Assembly (NCBI GenBank): GCA_003254905.1
Contig: QANU01001671.1
Location: forward strand, 1-64,000
DNA: 64,000 nt
Source of the DNA: Nissolia schottii
Lineage: Eukaryota; Streptophyta; Magnoliopsida; Fabales; Fabaceae
Direction of reading: 5' to 3'
Positions 13,311 to 23,547 of the stretch are shown here, in pieces (position 1 is the first letter of the stretch; each line of letters opens with the position of its first letter). The notes beneath the pieces are model-generated. The model saw only the letters and a program-made list of their open reading frames with translations. It did no database searches and was not told the origin of the DNA. The position numbers and the translations under genes are program-made.

Positions 13311-13680
13311 GTATGTACAGGGGTAGTGTTTTTTTATTGGAGGATTCAGCATATGCTGCACAAACTTTATACCCCTATAGCACAAACATTAGGGTCATTA
13401 TAACACAAACTTTGTATATATTAATGTGCAATCATGATGTATCAAAACAAAAGAATGAAACAAGGATTACTTTGCAGGATCTTTCATGGACATTTTACTC
13501 AAATTGAATGAACAAATTCTATAATAATTAGTTTTAGATAAACCAAGTTGCATAAATCCTAAACCCTAAACCAAAAATCATAACTGGTTCGGGCATCTTT
13601 TCCATGAACAGATTAACCTCATCATTATTGTAGGTTACATCAATTTCAGTATGTACTTTTTCCATAACAACTACATTATG

Positions 13681-13740
13681 TGCTTCTCCCAGAACCTTCT
13701 TGTTGGTGTGGAAGTCGTGTGTCATGCGAGAGTAGTACAC
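13681..13740 (-). pseudogene. fragment resembling ribosomal protein eS17
   Basis: The minus strand encodes YYSRMTHDFHTNKKVLGEA, which closely resembles the N-terminal YYSRMTxDFHTNKK region of eukaryotic 40S protein S17 (from memory). It is part of an open frame at 13534-13791, but the sequence on either side does not look like eS17. It lies inside the GCACAAACATTA island, so it is best explained as a gene fragment captured by a MULE (Pack-MULE style). Not functional as eS17. Confidence 0.6.
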
Positions 13741-14526
13741 CAATAGTGTTTGACCAGACGATGCACAAACATTACAGTAACAGATACACAAACTTTACAT
13801 GACACCGTGCACAAACTTTATACTTGTGTTGGATTGTGTGAAGCATATTTGCAGGTGTGACTAGCAACAAATGTCCCTTTGAGTAATTGCGGTTCTACAG
13901 CAATGAACAATTATCATCGCCAATTTAATTTAAAAGCTTTTACTAACACTTATATACATTATAATGCATAAACTTTACGTATATGCATATTACTTAATGT
14001 ATAATAAAATAATAGCGCAGAATATGATGTCTAATTAGGGTGTACAAACATTATATAACATTTTGCACAAACATTAAGTATCGTTTACATAACTGATGTA
14101 GTTCACAACATTTTACACAATGCTTTGTGTTTCCACTAAACCATACACGCTTACATTCATCAATAAATTTAATTCAAAAGCACAAAAGGTGAATCAGCTT
14201 CGATGCATTTACCAACGTTTGCTTTCTCTGTAATTGCTGCTTCATAGTTGTGCAGTGAGCACGATGTATTTGCTGAAGAGAGACGAGAGTGAAGAGAGAT
14301 CAACGAGAGCTGATGAGAGGGATGAGACTTTATTACGGTGTAATCCTTATTTCCGAGGCAAGGAAGAGGAAGTTTGAAGACCACGCGTACGTGGAGGGCG
14401 CTAGTGAGTGAGAGTGGGAGAGAGAGGTTAACGAGTGATTTTTTTTGGGTGCCCTGTGTATTCTAATACGGATGTATGTATAGTGTATGATTTTAGGATG
14501 TACATGTAGCAGAGCTTATTTCAATA

Positions 14527-15885
14527 TCTGTGCACAAACATTATTCATTTATGCACACAAACCTTTATATAGACGATATATTCTATAATTCATTATACTC
14601 TTGGATTCACAAACATTATCAGCATTTGTGCACAAACTTTATGCAATATAATGCACAAACTTTACTAGCTTATGTCTACAAACCTTTACATGACCTATTC
14701 ATTCCAGAATTCATTAGACTCTCTGATGTACAAACTTTATAATCATTGGTGTTCGCAAGTAATTCGTAAAGGGTACGAGGTTACCTGAACGAGTGAGGAA
14801 GGCGCATTGACAGAAGCTCAAAGATTAGAGGTGAAGGCTCCGAGCGGCTTCGGAGGTCTGGGCGAAAGCTTCGTGCGGGTTCGGAAGCCTGGGCGAAAGC
14901 TCCAAGCAGGGTCGGAGGTCTGGACGAGGGCTCCGAGCAGGTTCAAAAGCTCGAACGAAAGCTCAAAGCTCGTCCTTTCAGAGAGAGTGCAGCGGCGGGT
15001 GTACCTGCAAAGGCACCCCGACGCTCAAGTAAGCACATGGATTAGAAGAGTTCTCTAAGAGGAGAGTGAGAGGTACCTGATGACCTGATGGCCTGATGGG
15101 TCGTGTACTTTTATAAGTGAGCTTAGAGTGCAAAGATAGAGGTAAGATAGAGATAAAGCGAGGGGTTTGCTTATTCGCTCCCCGGTTTATCTTTTCCCGC
15201 TTATCCAGGAGTTGGTTGCAGACTGGGGAGGAGAGGTTGCCGCTACCTTCTCTTGGCCTTGCTGGGTCAGACCGAGTTCGGAATCTTTGGGCTTACGACC
15301 TTCTCCTCCTCTAAGCGCCATGAAGCTTCTCTCTTTGGGCCGATCCGACCAAGTGGAGAGCCTTTTCTGTTCCTTAGTGGGTTGGGCCCTTTGGGTCTTT
15401 AGAGAATGTGAGCTCCTTTCCCTCGAATAGGGCTAAAGCTCTCGGACCCGATTTTCAGCCCGTAACAATTGGTGCACAAACTTTATATAGTAGAATGCAC
15501 AAACATTACTAGTTCACAAAACACTTACATGGAATATACATTTCAAAACTCATTAGACTCTTTGATGCACAAATTTTATAAGCATCCATGCACAAACTTT
15601 ATGCACCAACATTACTCGCTTATGTTTACAAACCTTTACATGGACCATACATTTCAGAATTCATTAGACTCTTTGATGCACAAACTTTTTAAGCATCTGT
15701 GTACAAACTTCATGTAGTAAAACGCACAAACAGTACTCACTTATATTCACAAACATTTACATGGACCATACATTCTAAAATTCATTAAACTCTTTGATGC
15801 ACAAACTTTATAAACATCTGCGCACAAACTTTATGTAATATAATGCACAAACATTACACACTTATGTTCACAAGTATGACATTTC
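14527..15885. repeat. tandem repeat array, unit about 111-121 bp, split by a solo LTR
   Basis: The marker CATTA(G/A/T)ACTCT occurs at 14591, 14712, 15551, 15662 and 15783, giving spacings of 121, 111 and 121 bases outside the LTR insertion. Each unit contains a CACAAACATTACT block, a TTTACATGGACCATACATT block and a GCACAAACTTTATAA block. The array ends at about 15885. Confidence 0.75.
14750..15467. mobile_element. solo LTR, 718 bp, 5-bp TSD
   Basis: The sequence starts TGTT and ends AACA and is flanked by perfect ATTGG direct repeats (14745-14749 and 15468-15472). It is clearly more GC-rich than its surroundings. Degenerate repeats of about 40 bases (GGCTCCGAGC / GGTCTGGGCGAAAGCT) lie at about 14837-14960, and a possible TATA (TTTTATAAG) is near 15110. 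There is no coding region or second LTR, so this is a solo LTR left by recombination. The superfamily is not determined; the GC-rich composition suggests Gypsy. Confidence 0.8.
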
Positions 15886-16343
15886 ACAACTAATTGTCCA
15901 ATCTGTAACAAATATACCACCATTATTAAAAGTAGATCTCATCTATTTTAAAAGAAAACCGACCTTTTACTATCTTAATTTTATTATAATCAACTTTCAC
16001 ATGATAGAAGGATGAAGATAGGGAAGATGAGAAGGATGGCAATGATGAAAGAATGACGATGATAAAGATAATAGAAAGAGAACGAGAGGATGACGATGAT
16101 GAAAACCGATGATGAAAACAAATTCGAGATTGGACGCTCGTTGTTTATAATTTTGGAAACTATACAGAATACATATTTTAATTATTAATTACATATAATT
16201 GGAAGATGTATGTACAAGTGAATACAAATTAAGTGTACACATAACATTTTTGTTATATTATTCTTCATCTAAAGCTAAAAGGTGGAACCCAATAAATGGT
16301 GTTCGGATGTCAACCAACAAGACAAGAAATCCTCGTGGACAAA

Positions 16344-16527
16344 GAAAAAGTTTATGTGCACAACAAAATAGATGTCAATGTACAATCAACGTAATATTAT
16401 AAGTAAAAATACTCATAATTAATAAGCAAGAGAGAAATAATTATTTTATTAGTAGTGGGTCAGAGTGTATTTAAAATAGTGATAACTGTACGTTAATACA
16501 ATATTTGGTGTACACGTAACACCACTT
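16344..16527. mobile_element. MITE (copy A), 9-bp TSD
   Basis: Flanked by the perfect 9-mer GTGGACAAA (16335-16343 and 16528-16536). Ends are TTTATGTGCAC on the left and GTGTACACGTAAC on the right, inverted to one another in their core. The same element is present at 38720-38921. The 9-bp duplication points to the Mutator-like class. Confidence 0.7.
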
Positions 16528-16536
16528 GTGGACAAA

Positions 16537-18567
16537 AAGATAACACCTCATTTTTAGACACTTATGATAAAAGTGAGTATCATCAATTTTATCACTCAAT
16601 TGTGAATCTCATCAATTTTTCATTTCGCTTACTTAAATGAAAAATGAAAAAAAAATCAGTTTAAATTGATTAGAATCAATTTTGGACTCGCTAACTCATA
16701 CAACGTTGTTTTCTTCTGTGCTCCTACTCAAATTTACTTTGCGGAAGCCTGAAGCCTTTGAACTCCATACCAAACGCCATTAAATTCTGTCGCCCAAAAT
16801 ACTTCAGTGTCACTTAAAACTGTCTACTTCGGTTGCCATTATCATTATACTAGTATCTTAACCAAGAACACTTATGGTTCAAGAAACCTTAGAACGCTAA
16901 AAAAATGATGACTCTGTTTTGAGTTGATTATTTTTCTTTTAAAAGTTTACTATGAATTGTTCTAGATAAAATGTAAATTAATCAAAATATATACTTAATA
17001 AGAAAAATTACTAATCTGCTTGCCACGCTAGTTCAAGGGATATAGGAAAGTCTTGGTTCTTATGTGTATACATTTGAATTGACATTGATTAGTAATGTAC
17101 TAGGGTCATTCATTAGGTGATCATCTTTTCACATAAAAACCTTGGCACTTTTAATTACTTTTGTATAAACCCTTTTAAGAGTGATAATGGTGTATTTATT
17201 TGTGATTCTTTTTATAATAAAAATAATTCTGAAATTTATATAACTTAAGAATTAAAAATAAAACGATGACATTTTTTGGGGGTCTGCATGATATCAAAGA
17301 AGAATTCAAGGGTTTTAAACTCATGAATGTGGACAAATTAAATTAAAAAACATAATTGAAATAAATTTATTATGATATTTAAGTAAATTATGTGTTGGCA
17401 TGAACTTTAAATCCATGAAATTTTGAATACCATAAAATGTCCTTTTAAAAGATACTTAATATTTGTACGGATTTTTACTTTTGTAAGTTATTTATAAATT
17501 ATAAATAAAATGATACGATTTTTATTTCAAGAATAAAAGAAATAGAACGTGGGTGTTTTCTGTATAAAAAAGTTGGGTGAAAAAAAAGTAAAAATAAAAA
17601 AGAACTGAACCAAGTAAATGTTGGTATGGATGACAGGAGTTTAGTTCCTAAAATATCAGGTCTTCTATTATTGTCATTTTGACTTCAATTTTTACACAAT
17701 TTGGTGTAAAATATTTTTATATTGTTATTTAATTATTATTTTTACATTAATAAAAAGGATTAAATCTCAAATCCGCTGTCTTAAATTTTTCACAAATTAT
17801 ATATTATTAGACTATAGTTTAAAATTATTTTAACTGAACGTGTATAACAATTAAGCTCTTGAAATTTATGTTATGCGTATGAAAAAATAAAATTGCGACC
17901 CTGGGTTAACTATATGATCATATTTCTGGAGATTAGTGTTTTAACTTTTTTACCTGATGGATGAGAGAACACTCTGGTCAAGAGAAAAGAGTTGAAAATT
18001 TCGAATGTATGCGTGCGGAGTCTGCCAAGTGCCAATAGAGGAGGAACGTTGAAGTTGAGGGGGTCCACAAAGCAGATACATCTTCCCCTAGCTAGACGGT
18101 GTTTGCGCGTTCCAAAGCCCACCTTCCACTTCCAGCTGCCATCTGACAGAATCAAATAAATTAGTGCTTATTTTATTTGAGGGAAACGCAAACCACACAA
18201 TGCCGCTTCTCTAATCACTTCTTTCCTCTTTTTAATTAATCACAAAACACTGATTCGTTCACCGAACAGGGACTGGGACGGCAACCACAACCTCACATTG
18301 AGGAAGGATTCTACATCCTCCGAATCAATGTCATGTTATTAGTTTAAGCATAAATACTAAATAAATACTACTATATTAATTTAATTGAAATAATTTTGCC
18401 CGGAGAAAGTGAGAGATAATCCATTTTTAAAATCAAAGTAACAGGTATGAAAAACTTTCATGGGCGACGACATAGGGAAAGGACAAAACCGTTGAATGAG
18501 TCCAACTAAAGTGCAATTACCCATGATTTGACAGGAGATCCTCGCTCTGATATTTAAATATATAACA
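16537..18567. other. intergenic; nothing recognised
   Basis: AT-rich DNA. A frame at 17910-18155 (minus, 81 aa) is open but matches no family I know and has no supporting features. Confidence 0.5.
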
Positions 18568-18987
18568 TTGTGTTATACATGTTTTTGTATGAGATATCCT
18601 AATGTGTCACATCTTATTCAATTGGATGTTAATAAAACTGCAACGAGCAACAAGGGCAGGGAAGGCAAATCGAATAATTACAAGGGCAAAGAAGGCATAG
18701 AAACAGAAACAGCAAACAACGCACAACAGCAAATAAACCAAAAGGGGAAAGCAGCTAACGAACAGGGACGCGTGGTGCCGGATCCACAAGAGCCGGGCCA
18801 GCGCAGAAGCAAGCGGGAAAGGAAACGTAGCTCTTATTGGGACGCTTACCTCTTGGGAAAGGCTATGAGTGCAGTAACTGGCGCGGAAGCTCGCGTCAAC
18901 CAGAGCGCAACCTCCTTCCGTGGTCCTTTATCCCCGCCGGGTGAGCTCGTCGGGGAGGCCACGGAGAGCGGTGATCGAGAGGCGTAA
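18568..18987 (+). other. unrecognised 139-aa open frame, possibly retroelement-derived
   Basis: The encoded protein is hydrophilic and rich in K, N, Q, E and R, with a basic QRRSKRERKRSSYWDAYL segment at residues 77-94. This is reminiscent of the basic stretches in Ty1/copia polyproteins, but not enough for assignment. The frame is clearly more GC-rich than its flanks. The following 300 bases (to about 19270) have a GA-rich then T-rich leader-like composition, as at the edge of an LTR element. No LTR pair or target duplication was found. It could be a decayed retroelement or chance. Confidence 0.3.
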
Positions 18988-20285
18988 TCTCTCTGTGCTC
19001 GGCAGTACCTTCGGACCTCTGTTCTCGACCGTTGGAACTATTCGAATTGTTCTTCATAACTATAACACTGTTTCATTGTTAGTTATTGTTGGGCCTGTAA
19101 TTGGGAGACCCATTGGACTCGGTGGCTTAATTCTCTTATTAAACTTCGTTACATAATTTTGGTGTAGAGAGAGAGTGGGATTCTTCTTCTCTCTAATTTT
19201 CCATCTCTATCCCATTTCTCTTGTAATTCAATTACCAAAAATGCAGAAACTATCCACAATTGTTCTATTTGTTCTATAATTCCTCTTATACATTTTTACA
19301 TCATTACAAAAACTCACATCATAATAAAATTTTATTTAAAGATGAGTGAAAAATACATCATCACAATGTTTCACACAAAGTATAAAATTGTGTTACGGTG
19401 ACTCAATCACATAGGTGCAGAACCTATGGTGTAATCCCTCACCTATATTAGTGAAGTTGCTCAAATATTGTTAACTTTAACTGTCATCTAAACATTTTTC
19501 CAAAATATGTACACATGACCTCTCTTTTTCTTAAATATAACATTCGAAAAGCTCCTACTTCCTTATCCTTTAGGATGAGTTTGGTGGCTAAACTCATTTA
19601 GCCACCCTCTGGCCTCTAAATGGTCAACTAATCTAGCTGGCAAAAGGGGGCACCAGAAAGGTCAGAGATATGGCAAATAATTTCTTTTTGTGCAAATATA
19701 TGTCTAAAACCCCAATATTATGAGGAAAATAATCCCTAGGTAAGAACTAAGAAGGATATGCATGAGTTCTTTGTCAGTTTTGACTGAATCCCAATCACGC
19801 AAACCAGATAAGAGTTGTTTTCTAAACATCCTTTGCATTTCCAAATTCTTTGTAAACCAGGTAACAGGTAAACATGAAATCTCCAATAAATGAGAAAAAT
19901 ATGTACAGAAAATGGTGCAAAGTCACAGTTAGAAAATCAAATCCACCCTCAAGTTATATAGCACATAAAATGAGTTTAGCGTAGTGGTAATTGTGGATAA
20001 AGATTTAAACTCAGAAATATACCAGTTATATAAAGAAAGTTTAACCATATCACTCCATATTCGAATGGATTAGTTTCACCCAATTTTTTTTTGATGTAAA
20101 ATATATGAAAGTATTTTATATGTTCAGCACAAGGAATGAATAAGCATAAAGATTCAACTTTAATATCTTGTTGCATATAATTATGTTAATATTATTTAAT
20201 TATGTATAACTAGGTTATTAAAAAAATTTACCCCTACAGAAATTTTTATATATATAAATTATATTGAAACGAGAAAAGTGCATTC
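18988..20285. other. intergenic; a hairpin at 19583-19606
   Basis: No gene seen. A perfect 10-bp hairpin (GGTGGCTAAA, 4-base loop, TTTAGCCACC) lies at 19583-19606. A TAGCGTAGTGG motif at 19978 resembles a tRNA A box and may be a SINE remnant. Confidence 0.45.
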
Positions 20286-20300
20286 AAACACTCTAAACTA

Positions 20301-20411
20301 AAGCTATTCAAATTAGTCTAGTGGTGGGGGGTTTAAGTAGTATGCATGAAGTCTTAAGTTTAAACCTCATCACGACCAATGTAATTTCCTAAGTTCAAAA
20401 AAAAAAAAAAA
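20301..20411 (+). mobile_element. tRNA-derived SINE (copy 1), 15-bp TSD, poly-A tail
   Basis: A short element with an A-box-like TAGTCTAGTGG, a B-box-like AGTTTAAACCTCATC about 45 bases later and a run of about 15 A at its 3' end. It is flanked by the perfect 15-mer AAACACTCTAAACTA (20286-20300 and 20412-20426). The sequence GTATGCATGAAGTC is shared with the copy at 56828-56912. It moves by LINE-encoded reverse transcriptase in trans. Confidence 0.85.
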
Positions 20412-20426
20412 AAACACTCTAAACTA

Positions 20427-21172
20427 CATGTCGTTTGCAAATAACCACTGTGAACTTCAATTTTGTCTAAATTACTCTTTATTCTCTTATGGTTGTCACA
20501 ATAAACCCTTTATTAAATAATTGTTAATTTACTAACAACAACTTTAAAGAACCATTTAATTTTATCAAAAAAAGTGAAACTATTTTTCATAAGCATGTTT
20601 CCAGAATCTACATGAGCACTTACCGAGATAAAAGTGAACTATAACAGTGGAGTTCTGCGTTACTTATTCTTCACAGTATGATAGAGTAGACTGGATGTTA
20701 CTGCTCATTCTCGAGCCCATCATCCTCTCCAGCTCTAACTAGTTACTGAAGTGATGCAGCGAAAATCCTTGATCATGATCACACAACATATCTAGATATA
20801 GATGTAGTATTAGTAGTTGACGCACCAGTCAAGGTAAAGATATCAATCTAACAAGAAGACACGTAATCCCAACAAAAGCTTCAGCAGTCATCTCAACAGT
20901 GTTAAACTTGAGTGAGAAGGATGCAGTTAACAATTTCTTTAAATGAAAGGATTCAAATATGGAAATTCATATTCATATATAATGCTAATAAAAAGCTTCA
21001 TTCATAGGGTCTGGTTAGACCATTCCAAAATTTGTAACTGCGCTATAAGTGTTTGACCAGATAACAGATGTTAAGAACTAAGAAATGCGGCATTCGTAAC
21101 ATTAGCGACCAAAACATTGAGGGGACAGTAAATCATGAGGCTTGAAATGCTAACATATTGAGGCAAACATCA
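20427..21172. other. intergenic; downstream of the RAD9-like pseudogene
   Basis: No coding signal or RNA gene is recognised. It may include the ancestral 3' untranslated region of the RAD9-like locus. Confidence 0.45.
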
Positions 21173-23547
21173 TCAAGGACACGAATTGGAATCAATGGGA
21201 TTTTTTCCTGCAAATAATGTTGCTCTTGAAATTTTCATTGCACTAATCGTTTGAATTTCTCTTTGTTCATTATCATTCAAAATTGTTTCCCCTTGTGCCT
21301 GTCCTTCCTCCAAAGCACCTATATTTTCAACCGCGCTTGCTGAAAAATGGACAAGCTAATGAGAATTTTGATCAACCACATACTGTCCGACTCAGTGTTG
21401 AAGATACCTGAGAGGTCCGACCAAATACGGGTGTGGTCAGATGGAAGCTCAGGTAGGATCCATTTCTTTCTTCAGTTTGAGCATGTGTTCTGGTGGCCAC
21501 CTGAGGTGGTTCTGAGGCAGAGCCTTCATGAAGCTGAGATATTGACATTGCTGCCAGTACGAGGGTAGCATCAAAATTTGAGTAAGACACGTCTTCCAAA
21601 CCAAAGTTCAGCGCCATAAGAATCGGCTGCTTCCCAAAGACATTATCATTCATTCAAGAATAAAGATTAATAACACGTCATAATAAATACTTGAACAAAA
21701 TATGGAAAGCAAGAATAGGTCTCTGTTTTATTTTCATCATAAAAAGTGTAACATGTTTTTCCTACGTAAAAATCTATAGAAGTCTGTTTTTGCACACTTC
21801 ATGAGGTGCATTTGGAGTTCACTAGACTGTGACATATACAATGACTAAGAAGTAAGAAGCAATACAGATAACCTAGAATAGAAGGCATGCAGTCACATTC
21901 ATAAGAAATTTTAAGCAACCATATCAGAAAACTTAATCCTTATAGGAAGAGAATAACAAGGATAAACTATGATGAGAGAAGAGAAAGATCATGTGCATCA
22001 AAAAAAGTAAAATTAGCCTTAGAAAGGGTGAAAGAAAGAGTAATGGAAATTATGGAAGAAAACAAGATAAAAATCCAGATAGCAGGTAACTGCAGTCTCA
22101 GTCACCAGTTGCCACATTTACACCCTAAACCCAAAAACAAGAGGCTTGGCTTACTATACCTTCAGTTCTTTCACACTGAAAATTACATCTATCGGGTCTT
22201 CAGTATGAAAACACTGCAAAATTTCCTCTAGGATCTATCCAAAGTTGCTTGGAAATTTTTGCTTATCAAGGTGCACGTGTTGTGTGTCTGGTTCAACATT
22301 GCAAGTAATCCAATAGGTTTCTCTCATACCTGCAGTCAATAAATTATATATTCTTTTAATCTACAATAGGGAAACATATATGTCTAGTTGAATGATGCGA
22401 AAAATCATCATAAATGGTGATATGCCTAGCAGCATGGACACAGTACACTAAATTGTGAATATTTGAGTCCACAGATGGACTTATATCATAGCATAGCCCT
22501 GAGTTCATTTTCTTTCTTTAAATTGCTGTTATACAAATTAAAATTTTCACATGCCACAGATTATATAATATGTAGTCATGACAAACAATTGCTAGCTGAT
22601 ACTTCAGCATTTTCCTTGTTGATCAACAATATAGCACCAAAGATGGTTACATATTAAGCAAATTTGTTTGCCGCCATGGCAATTCAAAACCCGTTGCACT
22701 TTGGGAGCGTCCGGATCAGGCAATTTAACAGTCGAATGATCAATATTTGTAATAGGTGTCCTCAGCACAGAACAAACAGCCTAATCAAACTAAGAAAGTG
22801 ATGATTCTCCAATTTCAAACACCTTTTTAAGTTATAAATCAAAACACCAAAAGATTCCGTAGCTTGAGAAGCACACTACATCGCACGGGGTTACTGTAAA
22901 GTGTAAACTGTATAGGCGTCAAAGAAGCCAGGCTTGAATGTGATGGATCGGTATGCAGACTGCGACAAATTAATGCTGCGGAAAAGAAGCTACAACAAAT
23001 TAAATAACCGAAATAACAAATAACACATGACTAGTCAACAATCATCATTGCCTAGTATTCCCCTGAATTTCAAAAAGCCAATTATGCCAGGAAAAACCCT
23101 AACTCAAATGCAATCAGAACTGAGAAGTAGAGAGCTTCTCAAAATTGCAAACGATGAGGGATACAAACATACTAGTAATCTTTCCAAAAGTAAATTACAA
23201 GCACGATAATCAATTCGTGATTTCAGTAGCTCTGAAAGCTGGTTCCGCGATATCGTCAAATATAATTTCACGAATGAAGTTGTAAATGATTAATTTTGAG
23301 CCATCAAAATCAACCATAGGAAACGATTCAGCGTGAATTAACACGTGATACGGTGAGCATTCTGTGGTAGCGAAGGGGAATTCAGAGGTTTTTTTTTTTT
23401 TTTGGAGCACAAAAATGTGAAACGGAAGGAAAGGGAACGAGAGAGTTACAGAGCGAGTTGTTAATACGAAATTGTTGTTACCTGAGAGGAAGAGTGATGC
23501 ATCGTGCAAAGGTTTTGAGAGCGTTATCGCTCCACGTTCGACTCCAT
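21173..23547 (-). pseudogene. RAD9: RAD9-like checkpoint clamp gene, degenerate copy
   Basis: Intron-containing remains of RAD9, a subunit of the 9-1-1 DNA-damage clamp. Exon-like blocks on the minus strand, in order: 23482-23547 (ATG, then NALKTFAR out of frame), 22863-22975 (SAYRSITFKPGFFDAYTV), about 22672-22780 (AVCSVLRTPI and VKLPDPDAPKVQ), 22160-22329 (ETYWITCNVEPDTQ, then LWIDP and DVIFSVKELK), about 21400-21640 (ILMALNFGLED, NFDATLVLAAM) and 21173 to about 21345 (NDNEQREIQTIS, stop at 21173-21175). Breaks: a frameshift in exon 1 giving a stop at codon 8; a frameshift and stop near 22885; about 70 residues missing between the two parts of 22160-22329, which also carries a frameshift; the next exon (the one after KELK) was not found; a frameshift near 21450. 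Splice donors are kept, so this is not a processed copy. Confidence 0.8.

Larger units (their letters stand above)
10430..14517. mobile_element. MULE-like repeat island with tandem GCACAAACATTA arrays
   Basis: The right end (about 14446-14517) is, as reverse complement, a close match to the left end of the element at 6491, with GTAC again 15 bases from the tip. The interior is full of GCACAAAC(A/T)TTA-type motifs. The left limit is uncertain: related sequence (a TCCGTACATACAC motif) appears near 10446, but I see no clean terminal repeat or target duplication there. A hAT element (11732-12821) is nested inside. No transposase coding sequence is visible. Confidence 0.55.

Noticed and set aside
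23210-23509. 99-aa minus-strand open frame
   Set aside because: It lies in the first intron of the RAD9-like pseudogene, contains a poly-lysine run from a T tract and matches no family.
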